Assembly: GCA_009772935.1 (NCBI GenBank)
Contig: WOUR01000036.1
Span: 1 to 59,804 of the forward strand
DNA: 59,804 nucleotides
Direction: 5' to 3'
From: Rhodospirillaceae bacterium
GTDB taxonomy: Bacteria > Pseudomonadota > Alphaproteobacteria > Reyranellales > Reyranellaceae
Shown: one piece after another, positions 8,536-18,348 of the stretch
Layout: each line of letters opens with the position of its first letter
Position numbering within the stretch: position 1 is the stretch's first letter
The notes under the pieces: model-generated
Database searches by the model: none
What the model saw: only the letters and a program-made list of their open reading frames with translations
Told to the model about the DNA's origin: nothing
Translations under genes and position numbers: made by a program

Positions 8536-8680
8536 CGCCGCGCCACGTCGGACGCTTCGCCGAGGCCGTTCGACTTTAGTCTTGTGTGACCTTCGTCGAA
8601 TTGCACGTGCACCGCAGCACGCACTACACGCGACCCTAAGCAATCGAACTCAATGCGATTGTCATAAGGGAGAAACGCAC

Positions 8681-10348
8681 ATGGCTGTAGCAGGCACAGC
8701 AGACGACCATTCGCGTCCAATGACGCGCGAGGAGAGGAAGGTGATCATCGCTTCCTCCGTCGGCACCGTCTTCGAATGGTACGACTTCTATCTTGCGGGC
8801 TCGCTCGCGGCGAACATCGCGGCAAACTTCTTCACCGGGGTCAATCCGACTGCCGCCTTCATCTTCACCCTGCTGGGCTTCGCGGCCGGCTTCGCGGTTC
8901 GTCCGTTCGGCGCGCTGTTCTTCGGAAGCCTGGGCGATCTGATCGGCCGCAAGTACACCTTCCTCGTCACGATGACCCTCATGGGTCTCGCAACCTTCGT
9001 GGTCGGCCTGCTGCCCGGCTATGCCTCGATCGGCATCGCGGCGCCGATCCTGTTCATCGCCTGCCGGTTGCTGCAGGGCCTCGCGCTGGGCGGCGAGTAT
9101 GGCGGCGCGGCGACCTATGTGGCCGAGCATTCGCCACAGGGCCGTCGCGGCTTCTACACCTCGTGGATCCAGACGACGGCCACCGTCGGCCTGTTCCTCT
9201 CGCTGCTCGTCATCCTGGCGCTCCGCCTGTCGCTGACGCCGGAGCAGTTCGCGGCGTGGGGCTGGCGCGTGCCGTTCCTCGTGTCGATCCTGCTGCTGGC
9301 GGTGTCGATCTGGATCCGCCTGCAACTCCAGGAGTCGCCGGCGTTCCAGCGCATGAAGGCCGAGGGCAAGGGCTCCAAGACGCCGTTGCGCGAGGCGTTC
9401 GGCGTCTGGAAGAACGCCAAGATCGCGCTCATCGCCCTTTTCGGCGGAACCGCCGGCCAGGCGGCGGTCTGGTACACCGGCCAGTTCTACGCCCTGTTCT
9501 TCCTGACCCAGACGCTGAAGCTCGACGGCACGACCTCGAACATCGTGATTGCGGTGGCGCTCGCCATCGGCACGCCGTTCTTCATCTTCTTCGGCTGGTT
9601 GTCCGACAAGATCGGCCGCAAGCCGATCATCCTGGCGGGCTGCGCGCTCGCCATGGTCACCTACTTCCCGCTGTTCCATGCACTCACCAACGCGGTGAAC
9701 CCGGCGCTCAACGCGGCGATCGAGAAATCTCCGGTCACCGTCATCGCCGATCCGAGCGAGTGCTCGTTCCAGTTCAACCCGACTGGCACCGCCTCGTTCA
9801 CCAGCTCGTGCGACATCGCCAAGTCGTTCCTCGCGCGCAACTCGGTGAACTATGGCAACCAGGCAGCTCCGGCTGGTACGCCGGCGCAGATCAAGATCGG
9901 CGACAAGGTCGTCACCTCCTTCGACAAGGCGAAGGCGGGGGCCGAGGGCGCGGCCAAGGAGCGGGCGTTCAACACCGAGGCGACCGCGGCCATCCGCGCC
10001 GCCGGCTATCCGGCCTCGGCCGACAAGGCCCAGGTCAACATGACCATGGTCATCGTCATCCTGACGATCCTCGTCATCTACGTGACGATGGTCTACGGCC
10101 CGATCGCGGCCCTGCTGGTCGAACTGTTCCCGACCCGCATCCGCTACTCCGGCATGTCGCTGCCGTACCATATCGGCAACGGCTGGTTCGGCGGCTTCCT
10201 GCCCCCGACCGCCTTCGCCATCGTGGCGGCGACCGGCAATATCTACTCCGGTCTCTGGTATCCGATCGCGGTGGCCGGCATGACCCTGGTGGTTGGCCTT
10301 CTCTTCATGCCTGAGACCAAGGACCGGGACATCTACGCCGACGACTGA
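8681..10348 (+). CDS. MFS transporter of the MHS (ProP/ShiA-like) family with a periplasmic insertion
   Basis: A 555-residue permease. The start at 8681 follows AAGGGAGAA. It has twelve helices and MFS motifs: GSLGDLIGRKYTF in loop 2-3 and DKIGRKPII in loop 8-9, with the MHS signature SVGTVFEWYDFYLAG at the N-terminus. Usual MHS members are about 430-450 residues. The extra length is an insertion at about residues 337-450, after the helix following DKIGRKPII, so probably periplasmic; it contains cysteines at 361 and 377. Likely proton-coupled import of a metabolite or organic acid; the substrate is unknown. It is followed by a strong terminator. Confidence 0.9.
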   Translation: MAVAGTADDHSRPMTREERKVIIASSVGTVFEWYDFYLAGSLAANIAANFFTGVNPTAAFIFTLLGFAAGFAVRPFGALFFGSLGDLIGRKYTFLVTMTLMGLATFVVGLLPGYASIGIAAPILFIACRLLQGLALGGEYGGAATYVAEHSPQGRRGFYTSWIQTTATVGLFLSLLVILALRLSLTPEQFAAWGWRVPFLVSILLLAVSIWIRLQLQESPAFQRMKAEGKGSKTPLREAFGVWKNAKIALIALFGGTAGQAAVWYTGQFYALFFLTQTLKLDGTTSNIVIAVALAIGTPFFIFFGWLSDKIGRKPIILAGCALAMVTYFPLFHALTNAVNPALNAAIEKSPVTVIADPSECSFQFNPTGTASFTSSCDIAKSFLARNSVNYGNQAAPAGTPAQIKIGDKVVTSFDKAKAGAEGAAKERAFNTEATAAIRAAGYPASADKAQVNMTMVIVILTILVIYVTMVYGPIAALLVELFPTRIRYSGMSLPYHIGNGWFGGFLPPTAFAIVAATGNIYSGLWYPIAVAGMTLVVGLLFMPETKDRDIYADD

Positions 10349-10371
10349 GGCGTCGTCTGCGACAAGAAGGG

Positions 10372-10405
10372 ACCGGCGGCCCACAAGGGCCGCCGGTTTC
10401 TTTTT
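10372..10405 (+). terminator. Rho-independent terminator after the MFS gene
   Basis: Eleven-base perfect stem ACCGGCGGCCC / GGGCCGCCGGT with an ACAA loop, followed by TTTCTTTTT. It lies 24 bases after the MFS stop codon and separates it from the pyrophosphatase gene. Confidence 0.9.
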
Positions 10406-10432
10406 GGGCCCGGCTTCGGTAGAAATCGCGGC

Positions 10433-10966
10433 ATGAAACTCGAAGCCATCGCCATCGGCCACCGGCCGCCCGAAGACGTAAACGCCATCATCGAAGTGCC
10501 GATCGGCGGGGAGCCCATCAAGTACGAGATGGACAAGAAGGCCGGCACGCTGGTGGTCGACCGGTTCCTCTACACGCCCATGCGCTATCCCGGAAATTAC
10601 GGGTTCGTGCCGCACACCCTGTCCGACGACGGCGACCCGATCGACGTTCTGGTCGCCAATACCCGCCCGATCATCGCCGGCGCGGTAATCAACGTGCGGC
10701 CGATCGGCGTGCTGCGCATGGAGGACGACGGCGGCGGCGACGAGAAGATCATCGCCGTGCCGTCGCCGAAGCTGACCCAGCGCTATGTGCATGTGAAGAA
10801 CTACACCGACCTGCCCGAGATCACCCGCCACCAGATCGAGCACTTCTTCATCCACTACAAGGATCTCGAGCCCGGCAAGTGGGTGAAGCTGCTGGGATGG
10901 GGAGACGTGGACGAGGCCAAGCGGCTCATCACGGAGGCGATCGAGCGCGCCAAGCAGAAGGGCTGA
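10433..10966 (+). CDS. ppa: Inorganic pyrophosphatase (family I)
   Basis: A 177-residue soluble enzyme that hydrolyses pyrophosphate to phosphate with Mg2+, pulling biosynthetic reactions forward. Diagnostic features: [15 protein letters not shown] near the N-terminus, [13 protein letters not shown], and the metal-binding signature DGDPIDVLV with its aspartates. Length matches bacterial Ppa (about 175). It is monocistronic, between the MFS terminator and htpG. Confidence 0.97.
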   Translation: MKLEAIAIGHRPPEDVNAIIEVPIGGEPIKYEMDKKAGTLVVDRFLYTPMRYPGNYGFVPHTLSDDGDPIDVLVANTRPIIAGAVINVRPIGVLRMEDDGGGDEKIIAVPSPKLTQRYVHVKNYTDLPEITRHQIEHFFIHYKDLEPGKWVKLLGWGDVDEAKRLITEAIERAKQKG

Positions 10967-11053
10967 GGCCGCGGGCCTTGCAGGCCCCCTTGCCGACCGC
11001 GGCGCTTGTCCTATATCCACCGCCGGAAATTCCAGCATGAGGACTGCAAGGCA

Positions 11054-12964
11054 ATGAACGGCGACGGTTCGGCGGCCCAGGGCGGCCCGGAGAAGCACCA
11101 GTTCCAGGCCGAGGTGGCCGAACTCCTCAACCTGATGATTCATTCGGTCTACTCCGAGACCGACGTGTTCCTGCGCGAGCTGGTGTCGAACGCCTCCGAC
11201 GCCTGCGACAAGGTCCGCTACGAGGCCATCGCCCGGCCGGAGCTGTTGGCCGGCGACGAGCGTCTGGCCATCCGGATCAAGCCGGATGCCGAGGCCAGGA
11301 CCCTGACCATTGCCGACAATGGCATCGGCATGGACCGGCAGGAGTTGATCGACAATCTCGGCACCCTGGCGCGTTCGGGCACCAAGGCCTTCCTGAAAGG
11401 GCTGAAGGACGCCAAGGACGGACTCGGCCTGATCGGCCAGTTCGGCGTGGGCTTCTATGCCGCCTTCATGGTGGCCGATCGTATCGAGGTGACCAGCCGC
11501 CGCGCCGGTTCGGCCGAGGCCTGGACCTGGACCTCGGCGAGCGGCGCCGGCTTCGAGGTGGCGGCCGCCACGCCCGAGCAGGCGGCGCGGGTTTCGCGCG
11601 GCACGGAAATCGTGCTGCACCTCAAGGAAGACGCAGCGCGCTACCTCCAGCCCTACGAGCTGGAGCGTATCGTGCGGACCTATTCCGATCACGTGTTGTT
11701 CCCGATCGAGCTGATCGACGACAAGGGCGAGGCGCGCCAGATCAATGCCGCCAGCGCGCTGTGGCAACGTTCGAAGTCAGAGGTCAAGCCGGAGGACTAC
11801 ACGCAGACCTATCGCTCGCTGGCCATGGCGTTCGACGAACCGGCGCTGACCCTGCACTACAAGGTCGAGGGTCGGCAGTCCTATGCCGTCCTGCTGTTCG
11901 TGCCCAGCACGCCGCCGTTCGACCTCACCGATCCCGCCCGCAAGGGGCGGGTGAAGCTCTACGTCCGCCGGGTCTACATCACCGACGACGCCGAGCTGCT
12001 GCCGGCCTATCTGCGCTTCGTGCGCGGCGTGGTCGACAGCGAGGACCTGCCGCTCAACCTGTCGCGGGAGATGCTGCAGAACAATCCGCAGGTTCGCCAG
12101 ATCCGCTCGGGCCTCGTCGGCCGCGTCCTGTCGGAGCTGGAGAGTACCGCCACCAAGGACGCCGAGGCCTACGGCAAGATCTGGGAGACCTTCGGCCCGA
12201 TCCTCAAGGAAGGACTCTACGAGGACCATGAGCGGCGTGCCCAGCTGCTCGGCCTCGCGCGCTTCGCCTCGACCGCGGGCGACAAGCCGCGCTCGATCAA
12301 GGACTACGTGGTCGACCTGAAGCCGAACCAGACGGAGATCTATTATCTCGTGGGCGACAGCCTCGATCGGCTGAAGTCCAACCCGAAGCTGGAGGCCGCC
12401 AAGGCCCGCGGCGTCGAGGTGCTGTTGCTGACCGATCCGGTCGATGCCTTCTGGACGACGCTGCCGCAGGAGTTCGAGGGCAAGCCGCTCAAGTCGCTGA
12501 GCCAGGGCGAGGTCGACTTCGGCCTGATCCCGCTTGCCGAGGAGAAGAAGTCCGAGGACGCCGCCACGGATGTCGAGGACGATGCCGCCGTGCTGGAAGC
12601 GGCGAAGCAGGTGCTGGGCGACAAGGTGGCGGACGTGAAGGTCTCCACGCGCCTGACCGACAGCGCTTCATGCCTGGTGGCGAGCGCGCAGGGCCGGGAT
12701 CGCGAGCTGGAGCGGCTGCTCGAGCGCCAGAACCGCGGCAGCGGCGCCAAGCCCATCCTCGAACTCAACATGAAGCACGCGATGGTCAGGGCGCTGGGCG
12801 CGGCGAAGAAGGAAGATCGCGCACAGGACGTCGAAGACCTCGCGAACCTGTTGCTCGACCAGGCCTGCATCCTCGACGGCGAGATCCCGTCCGACCCGGC
12901 GGCCTTCGCGCGGCGCCTCAACGGCTATGTGGTGCGGGCGTTGGGCGGCACGGCAACGGCTTGA
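11054..12964 (+). CDS. htpG: Molecular chaperone HtpG (Hsp90 family)
   Basis: A 636-residue cytoplasmic ATP-dependent chaperone. The GHKL ATPase N-domain shows [20 protein letters not shown], the nucleotide-binding DNGIGM and [13 protein letters not shown]. The middle domain contains [10 protein letters not shown] and [14 protein letters not shown], and a C-terminal dimerisation domain is present. The ATG at 11054 starts a normal HtpG N-terminus; an in-frame TTG at 11006 would add an unusual extension. It converges on the TRAP permease gene, only nine bases away. Confidence 0.97.
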   Translation: MNGDGSAAQGGPEKHQFQAEVAELLNLMIHSVYSETDVFLRELVSNASDACDKVRYEAIARPELLAGDERLAIRIKPDAEARTLTIADNGIGMDRQELIDNLGTLARSGTKAFLKGLKDAKDGLGLIGQFGVGFYAAFMVADRIEVTSRRAGSAEAWTWTSASGAGFEVAAATPEQAARVSRGTEIVLHLKEDAARYLQPYELERIVRTYSDHVLFPIELIDDKGEARQINAASALWQRSKSEVKPEDYTQTYRSLAMAFDEPALTLHYKVEGRQSYAVLLFVPSTPPFDLTDPARKGRVKLYVRRVYITDDAELLPAYLRFVRGVVDSEDLPLNLSREMLQNNPQVRQIRSGLVGRVLSELESTATKDAEAYGKIWETFGPILKEGLYEDHERRAQLLGLARFASTAGDKPRSIKDYVVDLKPNQTEIYYLVGDSLDRLKSNPKLEAAKARGVEVLLLTDPVDAFWTTLPQEFEGKPLKSLSQGEVDFGLIPLAEEKKSEDAATDVEDDAAVLEAAKQVLGDKVADVKVSTRLTDSASCLVASAQGRDRELERLLERQNRGSGAKPILELNMKHAMVRALGAAKKEDRAQDVEDLANLLLDQACILDGEIPSDPAAFARRLNGYVVRALGGTATA

Positions 12965-12973
12965 GCGACGTCA

Positions 12974-14284
12974 TCACGTCCCGCTCATCGTCAGCCTGGG
13001 AAGGAACGTGACGATGCCGGGAAAGAGCGTGAACAGTCCGACGCAGGCGAAGTCCATGAGCACGAACGGCCAGACATTGCGGAAGATCGCCTGCAGCGGG
13101 ATGTCGGGCCGCACCCCGCTCACGACATAGCAGTTGAGGCCGACCGGCGGCGTCAGCAGGCCGACCTCGACCATCTTCACGACGATGATGCCGAACCAGA
13201 TCGGGTCGAAGTCCAGCTTCATCATGACCGGGAAGATGACCGGCAATGTGAGAAGCAGCATGCCGATCCCGTCCATGAACATGCCCAGCACCGTGTAGAG
13301 CACGATCACGAACAGCAGGACCAGGTAGGGTGACACGCCGATCGCGACGATCCAGTCGGAGAAGCTGCTGGAGACGCCGGCGAAGGCCAGGAAGCGCACG
13401 AAGATCAGGACGCCCCAGATGATCGAGAAGATCATCACCGTGAGCTTCACGGTGTCGAGCAACGAGTCGAGCAGGCCGCGTCCGGTCAGGGACCGCTTGA
13501 GCAGGGCCATGACGAAGACGATGAAGGCACCCAGCGCGCCCACTTCTGTGGGCGTCGCCCAGCCGGTGTACATGCCGCCGATCACGGCGCCGATCACGAA
13601 CACGATGGGCAGCGCGTCGGGCAGGGTGACGAAGCGCTCACGCCACGGGATGCCGTGTACCGACAGGCCGAGCGCCGGATTGATCTTGAACCGCACGACG
13701 ATGATCGAGGCATACAGGAGCGCGGAAATGACCCCGGGAATGAAGCCGGCCATCAGCAGGCCGCCGATCGAGGTTTCGGTGATGATGCCGTAGACGACCA
13801 TGATCGCCGAGGGCGGGATCAGGGACGCTAGGGTTCCGCCGGCTGCGACGACCGCGGCGGCGATCCCGGGCTGGTATTTGTAGCGCAGAAGCTCGGGTAT
13901 CGAGATGCGGGCAAAGACAGCGGCCGTCGCCGTGCTGGCGCCCGAGACGGCGGCGAAGCCCGCCGCAGCGAAGATCGTCGCGACCGCCAGCCCGCCGGGC
14001 ATCCATCCCAGCCAGGCGCGGGCGCACCGATAGGCGCCCTGCACGATCCCGGCATGGTGGGCGAGGTGGCCGATCAGGATGAACAGCGGCAGGACCGACA
14101 GCGCGTAGTTCGTCGTGTCCGAGTAGGGAATGTGACCGGCGATGCCGACAGCCTTGTCGAAGCCGCGCAGCGCCCAGAGCCCGAAGAAGCCGACGAGCCC
14201 GGCCGCCACGAAGATGCGGATGCCGGCCACGATCATGAGGGTGAGGGCGATCATCCCGATGATGCCGATCGTGATGGGCTCCAT
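12974..14284 (-). CDS. dctM: TRAP transporter large permease subunit (DctM type)
   Basis: A 436-residue inner-membrane protein of the ion-transporter superfamily with about 12 helices and DctM hallmarks including SGASTATAAVFARISIPEL and the substrate/Na+ region near GLLTPPVGLNCYVVSG. It forms the membrane core of a tripartite ATP-independent importer driven by a sodium gradient. Its start touches the stop of the small-permease gene (one-base overlap), so subunits are made together. The symbol is a family name; the substrate is probably a carboxylate but is not determined. Confidence 0.93.
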   Translation of the reverse strand: MEPITIGIIGMIALTLMIVAGIRIFVAAGLVGFFGLWALRGFDKAVGIAGHIPYSDTTNYALSVLPLFILIGHLAHHAGIVQGAYRCARAWLGWMPGGLAVATIFAAAGFAAVSGASTATAAVFARISIPELLRYKYQPGIAAAVVAAGGTLASLIPPSAIMVVYGIITETSIGGLLMAGFIPGVISALLYASIIVVRFKINPALGLSVHGIPWRERFVTLPDALPIVFVIGAVIGGMYTGWATPTEVGALGAFIVFVMALLKRSLTGRGLLDSLLDTVKLTVMIFSIIWGVLIFVRFLAFAGVSSSFSDWIVAIGVSPYLVLLFVIVLYTVLGMFMDGIGMLLLTLPVIFPVMMKLDFDPIWFGIIVVKMVEVGLLTPPVGLNCYVVSGVRPDIPLQAIFRNVWPFVLMDFACVGLFTLFPGIVTFLPRLTMSGT

Positions 14285-14859
14285 CAGGCGTCCTCGGGCA
14301 GGTGCGATGCAACGGGCACGGCGATCGGTTCAGCCAGCGGATCGGCGACCAGCCGCACATAGGCCCAGATTTCGAGCGCGATCCGAAGCGCGAGGATGCT
14401 GAAGCCGATGACGGGGACCAGCTTGGAAGGCCAGGTCGGCCACTGGGTGTTTATCGTTGAATCGCCGATGTAGTAGGCGTTCTCGAAGAAATGCAGGACG
14501 CCCGGCAGCAGCAGGAGGATCAGGGCGAACGCGGCGATCGACGCCATCAGCTCGGCGATCCATTTGCGCCGTCCCTTGAAGTGGCCGACCACGATGTCGA
14601 CCCTGATATGGCCCGCCTTCCGGTAACAGTAGGAGATCGTGAGCAGGGTGTAGGTCGCCATGGTCTGCTCGATGAGGTCGAGCTGGCCGTAGAGCGGTGC
14701 GTTGAACGCCTTGCGCATCACCATTTCGGCGACGCCGAGCCACATCACGCCGAAGATCACGACGCCGCCGATCACGGCCGTCGTGAATTCGACGACCTGC
14801 AGGGCGCGATCGAGACGATCGAGCAGCGCGCCGCCCATCGCCTCGCCGGAAGATGCCAT
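14284..14859 (-). CDS. dctQ: TRAP transporter small permease subunit (DctQ type)
   Basis: About 191 residues from the ATG at 14859; a GTG at 14868 is an alternative. Four transmembrane helices with the DctQ region ISYCYRKAGHIRVDIVV. It bridges the large permease and the periplasmic binding protein. It sits between dctP (22 bases upstream) and dctM (one-base overlap) in a three-gene operon. Confidence 0.9.
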   Translation of the reverse strand: MASSGEAMGGALLDRLDRALQVVEFTTAVIGGVVIFGVMWLGVAEMVMRKAFNAPLYGQLDLIEQTMATYTLLTISYCYRKAGHIRVDIVVGHFKGRRKWIAELMASIAAFALILLLLPGVLHFFENAYYIGDSTINTQWPTWPSKLVPVIGFSILALRIALEIWAYVRLVADPLAEPIAVPVASHLPEDA

Positions 14860-14881
14860 CGCGGCCACGTCCGCTGTCGCC

Positions 14882-15931
14882 TCAGCTCTTCTTCAGCTTG
14901 GCCTTGGCTTTCTGGGCTTCATTCAGGATGAGATCGAGCAGCTCCTGGGCGGGCACGCCCTTGGCGGCATTCTCCGTGACCCAGGCCTTCCAGACCGGTG
15001 CGGCGCCGACTTCCTGGAAGATCTTGAGTTCCTCCGGCGAGTACACGATCCCCTTGAGGCCTTTCTTCTCCCAGTCGGCCAGGTTCTTCTTGTCGGTCTC
15101 GCTGTGCGCCTTGATCAGCGCCTGGTAGGCGAGGGGCCGAGCCTTGTCGAACAGTTCCTTGTACTGCGGCGGCAGCTTGCCGAAGGCGTCGAGGGCGACG
15201 ATGGTCGGGCAGTTGTTCGCGCCCGGCGACAGGTTCGTCGTGTACCATTTCGCGATCTCGGGAATCTTGTACGACGCGAAGGCGTAGGTGTAGGGGAACG
15301 CCGCGGCCCGGAAGACGCCGCGCTCCATCGATGTGTACACTTCCGGAGCAGGCACCGAGGTCGGGACGGCGCCGAGATTCTTCATGGCCGCACCCGTGCC
15401 GCCCAGCGCGCGCACGCGCATCCCCTTGTAGTCCGCCATCTTGGTCGGAGCGTCGCCGGTCCCCATGAACTCCGACTGCGGCTGCAGGACGGACATCAGT
15501 ACCATGGCGTTCCAGCGCTTGAATTCGTTCACGATGTAGGGGTTCTTGTAGAAGACGTCGTGCACCATCGCGTGGACTTCCGGGTCGGCCAGCGGCAGGC
15601 CGGGCAGGTCGAGCGCGTTGATGCCAAGGTGCTTGCCCGGATGGTAGCCGGTGCAGATCTGCGCCATCTCGAAGGCGCCGAGCTTGATGTTGTCGAGGTT
15701 GTCCGATGCCTTCGACAGCGAATCGCCGTAGTGGATCTTGATGGTGAACTTGCCGTCGGTTTCCTTGCTTACGTAGTTGGCAAGGGTCTCGATGCCGGCG
15801 GTGAAAGCCCGCGGCGGTCCCCAGACGGAGAGGTTCCACGACACCTTGGGACCGTCCACGGCAAGGGCCGAGGTTGCACTGAGGCCGAGGATTACGCCAG
15901 CAACGCCGAGACGGATCGACAGCACGCCCAT
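14882..15931 (-). CDS. dctP: TRAP transporter periplasmic solute-binding protein (DctP family)
   Basis: A 349-residue secreted protein. The ATG at 15931 follows the strong Shine-Dalgarno GGGAGGA and begins a signal peptide (IRLGVAGVILGLSATSALA). The mature protein has the DctP/TAXI-like fold features: LPLADPEVHAMVHDVFY, MRVRALGGTGAAMKNLGA and a conserved arginine in that region, which normally pairs with a substrate carboxylate. It delivers ligand to DctQM. Divergent from a Bug-family binding-protein gene across a 239-base intergenic region. Confidence 0.92.
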   Translation of the reverse strand: MGVLSIRLGVAGVILGLSATSALAVDGPKVSWNLSVWGPPRAFTAGIETLANYVSKETDGKFTIKIHYGDSLSKASDNLDNIKLGAFEMAQICTGYHPGKHLGINALDLPGLPLADPEVHAMVHDVFYKNPYIVNEFKRWNAMVLMSVLQPQSEFMGTGDAPTKMADYKGMRVRALGGTGAAMKNLGAVPTSVPAPEVYTSMERGVFRAAAFPYTYAFASYKIPEIAKWYTTNLSPGANNCPTIVALDAFGKLPPQYKELFDKARPLAYQALIKAHSETDKKNLADWEKKGLKGIVYSPEELKIFQEVGAAPVWKAWVTENAAKGVPAQELLDLILNEAQKAKAKLKKS

Positions 15932-15965
15932 CTTTGTCCTCCCTGTACTTGCTTGTGTTTTGATT

Positions 15966-15983
15966 GAGGCCAGCATGGGCCTC
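15966..15983. repeat. Inverted repeat in the dctP / Bug-protein divergent promoter region
   Basis: GAGGCC (15966-15971) and GGCCTC (15978-15983) form a perfect 6-bp inverted repeat with a six-base spacer, 34 bases upstream of dctP. It could be an operator. The rest of the 239-base divergent gap shows no other clear element. Confidence 0.3.
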
Positions 15984-16170
15984 GTTGAAATTCATGTCCA
16001 CGGAGAATTTGCCGATGCCCTGCGGACGCGGACCGGGCGCTCCCGAGCCGGCATAAGACTTTTCGTTCCGGCGTGCAGTGGATTGGCGCGGATAGCCCTT
16101 GTCGGTGCAAGCGTCGTGCCCGAAGGCTTTCGTCGCGGTCGACGAGAACCGCATGCAACAAGGAAACATC

Positions 16171-17154
16171 ATGTCCACGAACGGAATCATTCGGCGCCGC
16201 ACATTCCTGGGCGTTGCCGCCGGAACACTGGCGGCGCCGGCGATCGGTCGTGCGCAGGCCTGGCCTTCCAAGCCGGTGCGCGTCGTCAACGCCTACAGTG
16301 CCGGCGGAACGGCGGACGTCGTCTGCCGCATCTACTGCCAGGCGCTGGGCGAAAAGCTCGGCCAGAGCTTCACCGTCGACAACAAGCCGGGCGCGGCGGG
16401 CACCATCGCCGCCCAGATCGTGGCGCGTGCACCCAACGACGGCTATACGATCCTCTACGATGCCACGGCGCAGTCGGTGAACCCGTCGCTGTTCGCGGGC
16501 AAGCTGGCCTACGACACGCAGCGCGACCTTCTGCCGATCGCCCAGACGATGCAGACTCCGGTGACGCTGATGCGCAACGCTCAGTTCCCGGCCAAGACGG
16601 TTCCCGAGCTGATCGCGCTCGCCAAGAGCAAGCCGGGTGCGCTCGATTGCGCCTCGACCGGCATCGGCACGGTGCAGCATGTCTCGCTCGAGCTGCTGAA
16701 CCAGAAGGCCGGTATCAGGATCAACCACGTTCCTTACAAGGAGATGGGCTCGGTCCGGAACGACCTGTTCGCCGGTCGCGTCCCGCTTCTGTTCAGCAAC
16801 GTCCCGGGCACCGTGGCGCTGCGGTCCTCGAAGGACGTGACCTGCATGGCCCACACGGGACCCAGGCCGGTCGAGGTGCTGCCGGGCGTTCCGGCAATCT
16901 CCGAGGTCATTCCGGGTTTCGAGACCTGGGAATGGAATGGCCTGTTCGCGCCGGCCGGCACCGATCCCGCGCTGATCTCGCGCCTCAATGCTGAGGTCAA
17001 CGCCGTCATGAAGATGGAGGCCGTGGCGAAGCGGCTGGCCGAACTGGGCGCGCTGACGCAGGCCAACACGGTCGCCGAGTTCGCGGCTTTCCGCGAGAAG
17101 CAGATCGCCTTCTTCGCCGACATGGTGAAGAGCGCCAACATCCGCATCGAGTAG
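16171..17154 (+). CDS. Bug-family (TctC-type) periplasmic substrate-binding protein
   Basis: A 327-residue exported protein. The ATG at 16171 is preceded by AAGGAAA and opens a twin-arginine-like signal (IRRRTFLGVAAGTLAAPAIG). The mature protein has Bug hallmarks: WPSKPVRVVNAYSAGGTADV, GQSFTVDNKPGAAGTIAAQ and HVPYKEMG. Bug proteins bind small carboxylates for TTT-type importers, but no TctAB permease is nearby, a common orphan arrangement. It is followed after seven bases by an amidohydrolase gene, so it may bind that enzyme's substrate or product. Confidence 0.92.
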   Translation: MSTNGIIRRRTFLGVAAGTLAAPAIGRAQAWPSKPVRVVNAYSAGGTADVVCRIYCQALGEKLGQSFTVDNKPGAAGTIAAQIVARAPNDGYTILYDATAQSVNPSLFAGKLAYDTQRDLLPIAQTMQTPVTLMRNAQFPAKTVPELIALAKSKPGALDCASTGIGTVQHVSLELLNQKAGIRINHVPYKEMGSVRNDLFAGRVPLLFSNVPGTVALRSSKDVTCMAHTGPRPVEVLPGVPAISEVIPGFETWEWNGLFAPAGTDPALISRLNAEVNAVMKMEAVAKRLAELGALTQANTVAEFAAFREKQIAFFADMVKSANIRIE

Positions 17155-17161
17155 GTGAGCC

Positions 17162-18244
17162 ATGGCCGAAGACGATCCGCTGCTGGGACACGGTCGCCAG
17201 ATCATCGTGCGCGAGGACTGGCTTAGGCTGACCGAGGAGGAGATCCTCGAGCCCGGCCTGCCGATCGTCGATCCCCATCATCATCTCTGGGAGCGTGACG
17301 GCGGGCATTCCTATCTGCTGCCACAACTCCTGGCCGATACGTCGAGCGGCCATGACGTGCGTGCGACCATCTTCGTCCAGTGCGGGGAAATGTACCGTGC
17401 CTCTGGGCCGGTCGAGGAACAGTCGCTGGGGGAGACCGAGTTCGTGACGGGCGTCGCGGCAGTGAGCGCCAGTGGCCGCCACGGGCCAATTCGTGCCTGC
17501 GCCGGCATCATCGGCATGGTCGACCTGACCCTGGGTGATCGCGTCGAGCCCTTGCTCGAGCGGCATCGGGCGATCGCCGGCGGTCGCTTTTGCGGCATCC
17601 GCAACCGCACCGCCTGGCATTCCTCACCCGACGTCACCTCGAACCTGGTGATGACGCCGCCGGGACCGCTCGAGCATCCGTCCTTCGCCGACGGCGCTCG
17701 GCGGCTGGCGAAGCACGGGCTTCCGCTCGACGTCTGGGCCTATCACACGCAGCTCTCGCATGTGCTGAAGTTGGCGAAGGCCGTGCCGGAGCTGACCCTC
17801 GTCGTCGATCACGTCGGTGGCCCGCTCGGAATCGGTCCGTTTCGCGGCCGGCAGGCGGAAGCCTATCCGGAGTGGAAGCAGCGAATGATGGAACTTGCCG
17901 AGTTGCCCAATGTCCGGGTGAAGCTCGGCGGTCTCACCATGTTCGTGAACGGCTTCGACTTCCACAAGAAGCGGAAGCCGCCGGGCTCGGAGGAACTCGC
18001 GAAGACCTGGGCGCCCTATATCGAGCCCTGCATCGAGGCCTTCGGCGTCGACCGCTGCATGTTCGAGAGCAACTTCCCGGTCGACAAGGGCCAGTGCAGC
18101 TACCCGGTCCTCTGGAACGCCTTCAAGCGCCTGACGGCGAAGTCCGGCGCGGCCGAGAAGACGGCGCTCTACGGCGGCACGGCGATGCGCACCTACGGTC
18201 TCGACCGCCTGCCGGCGGCCCTGGCTGTGAATCTCAAATCCTGA
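17162..18244 (+). CDS. Metal-dependent amidohydrolase (Amidohydro_2, TIM barrel)
   Basis: A 360-residue soluble enzyme. N-terminal metal ligands are in IVDPHHHLWERDG (H-x-H type), a central conserved region is VVDHVGGPLG and the C-terminal active-site region is MFESNFPVDKG. These are features of the lactonase/2-pyrone-dicarboxylate-hydrolase-like family. It is probably a hydrolase or decarboxylase for a cyclic ester or aromatic-derived acid. Its gene follows the Bug binding protein by seven bases, so both serve one catabolic route. The exact substrate cannot be read from the sequence. Confidence 0.88.
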   Translation: MAEDDPLLGHGRQIIVREDWLRLTEEEILEPGLPIVDPHHHLWERDGGHSYLLPQLLADTSSGHDVRATIFVQCGEMYRASGPVEEQSLGETEFVTGVAAVSASGRHGPIRACAGIIGMVDLTLGDRVEPLLERHRAIAGGRFCGIRNRTAWHSSPDVTSNLVMTPPGPLEHPSFADGARRLAKHGLPLDVWAYHTQLSHVLKLAKAVPELTLVVDHVGGPLGIGPFRGRQAEAYPEWKQRMMELAELPNVRVKLGGLTMFVNGFDFHKKRKPPGSEELAKTWAPYIEPCIEAFGVDRCMFESNFPVDKGQCSYPVLWNAFKRLTAKSGAAEKTALYGGTAMRTYGLDRLPAALAVNLKS

Positions 18245-18348
18245 AGCCAATTCCTCCAAACTCCATTTGATCGTGCCGTGCCAACCGGTACGGTGTCGGC
18301 TATCGGCCAGGCGACAGGGGCGCGGGCCGACGGGAGCGAGGAGAGCTC

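Noticed and set aside
8601..8614. Palindrome TGCACGTGCA before the MFS gene
   Set aside because: A 10-bp palindrome is expected by chance at this GC content; no second copy or known operator was recognised.
8636..11767. A 1043-codon minus-strand open frame across the MFS, ppa and htpG genes
   Set aside because: It is antisense to three clear genes and its product is low-complexity R/G/D/H-rich, typical of stop-poor shadow frames in GC-rich DNA.
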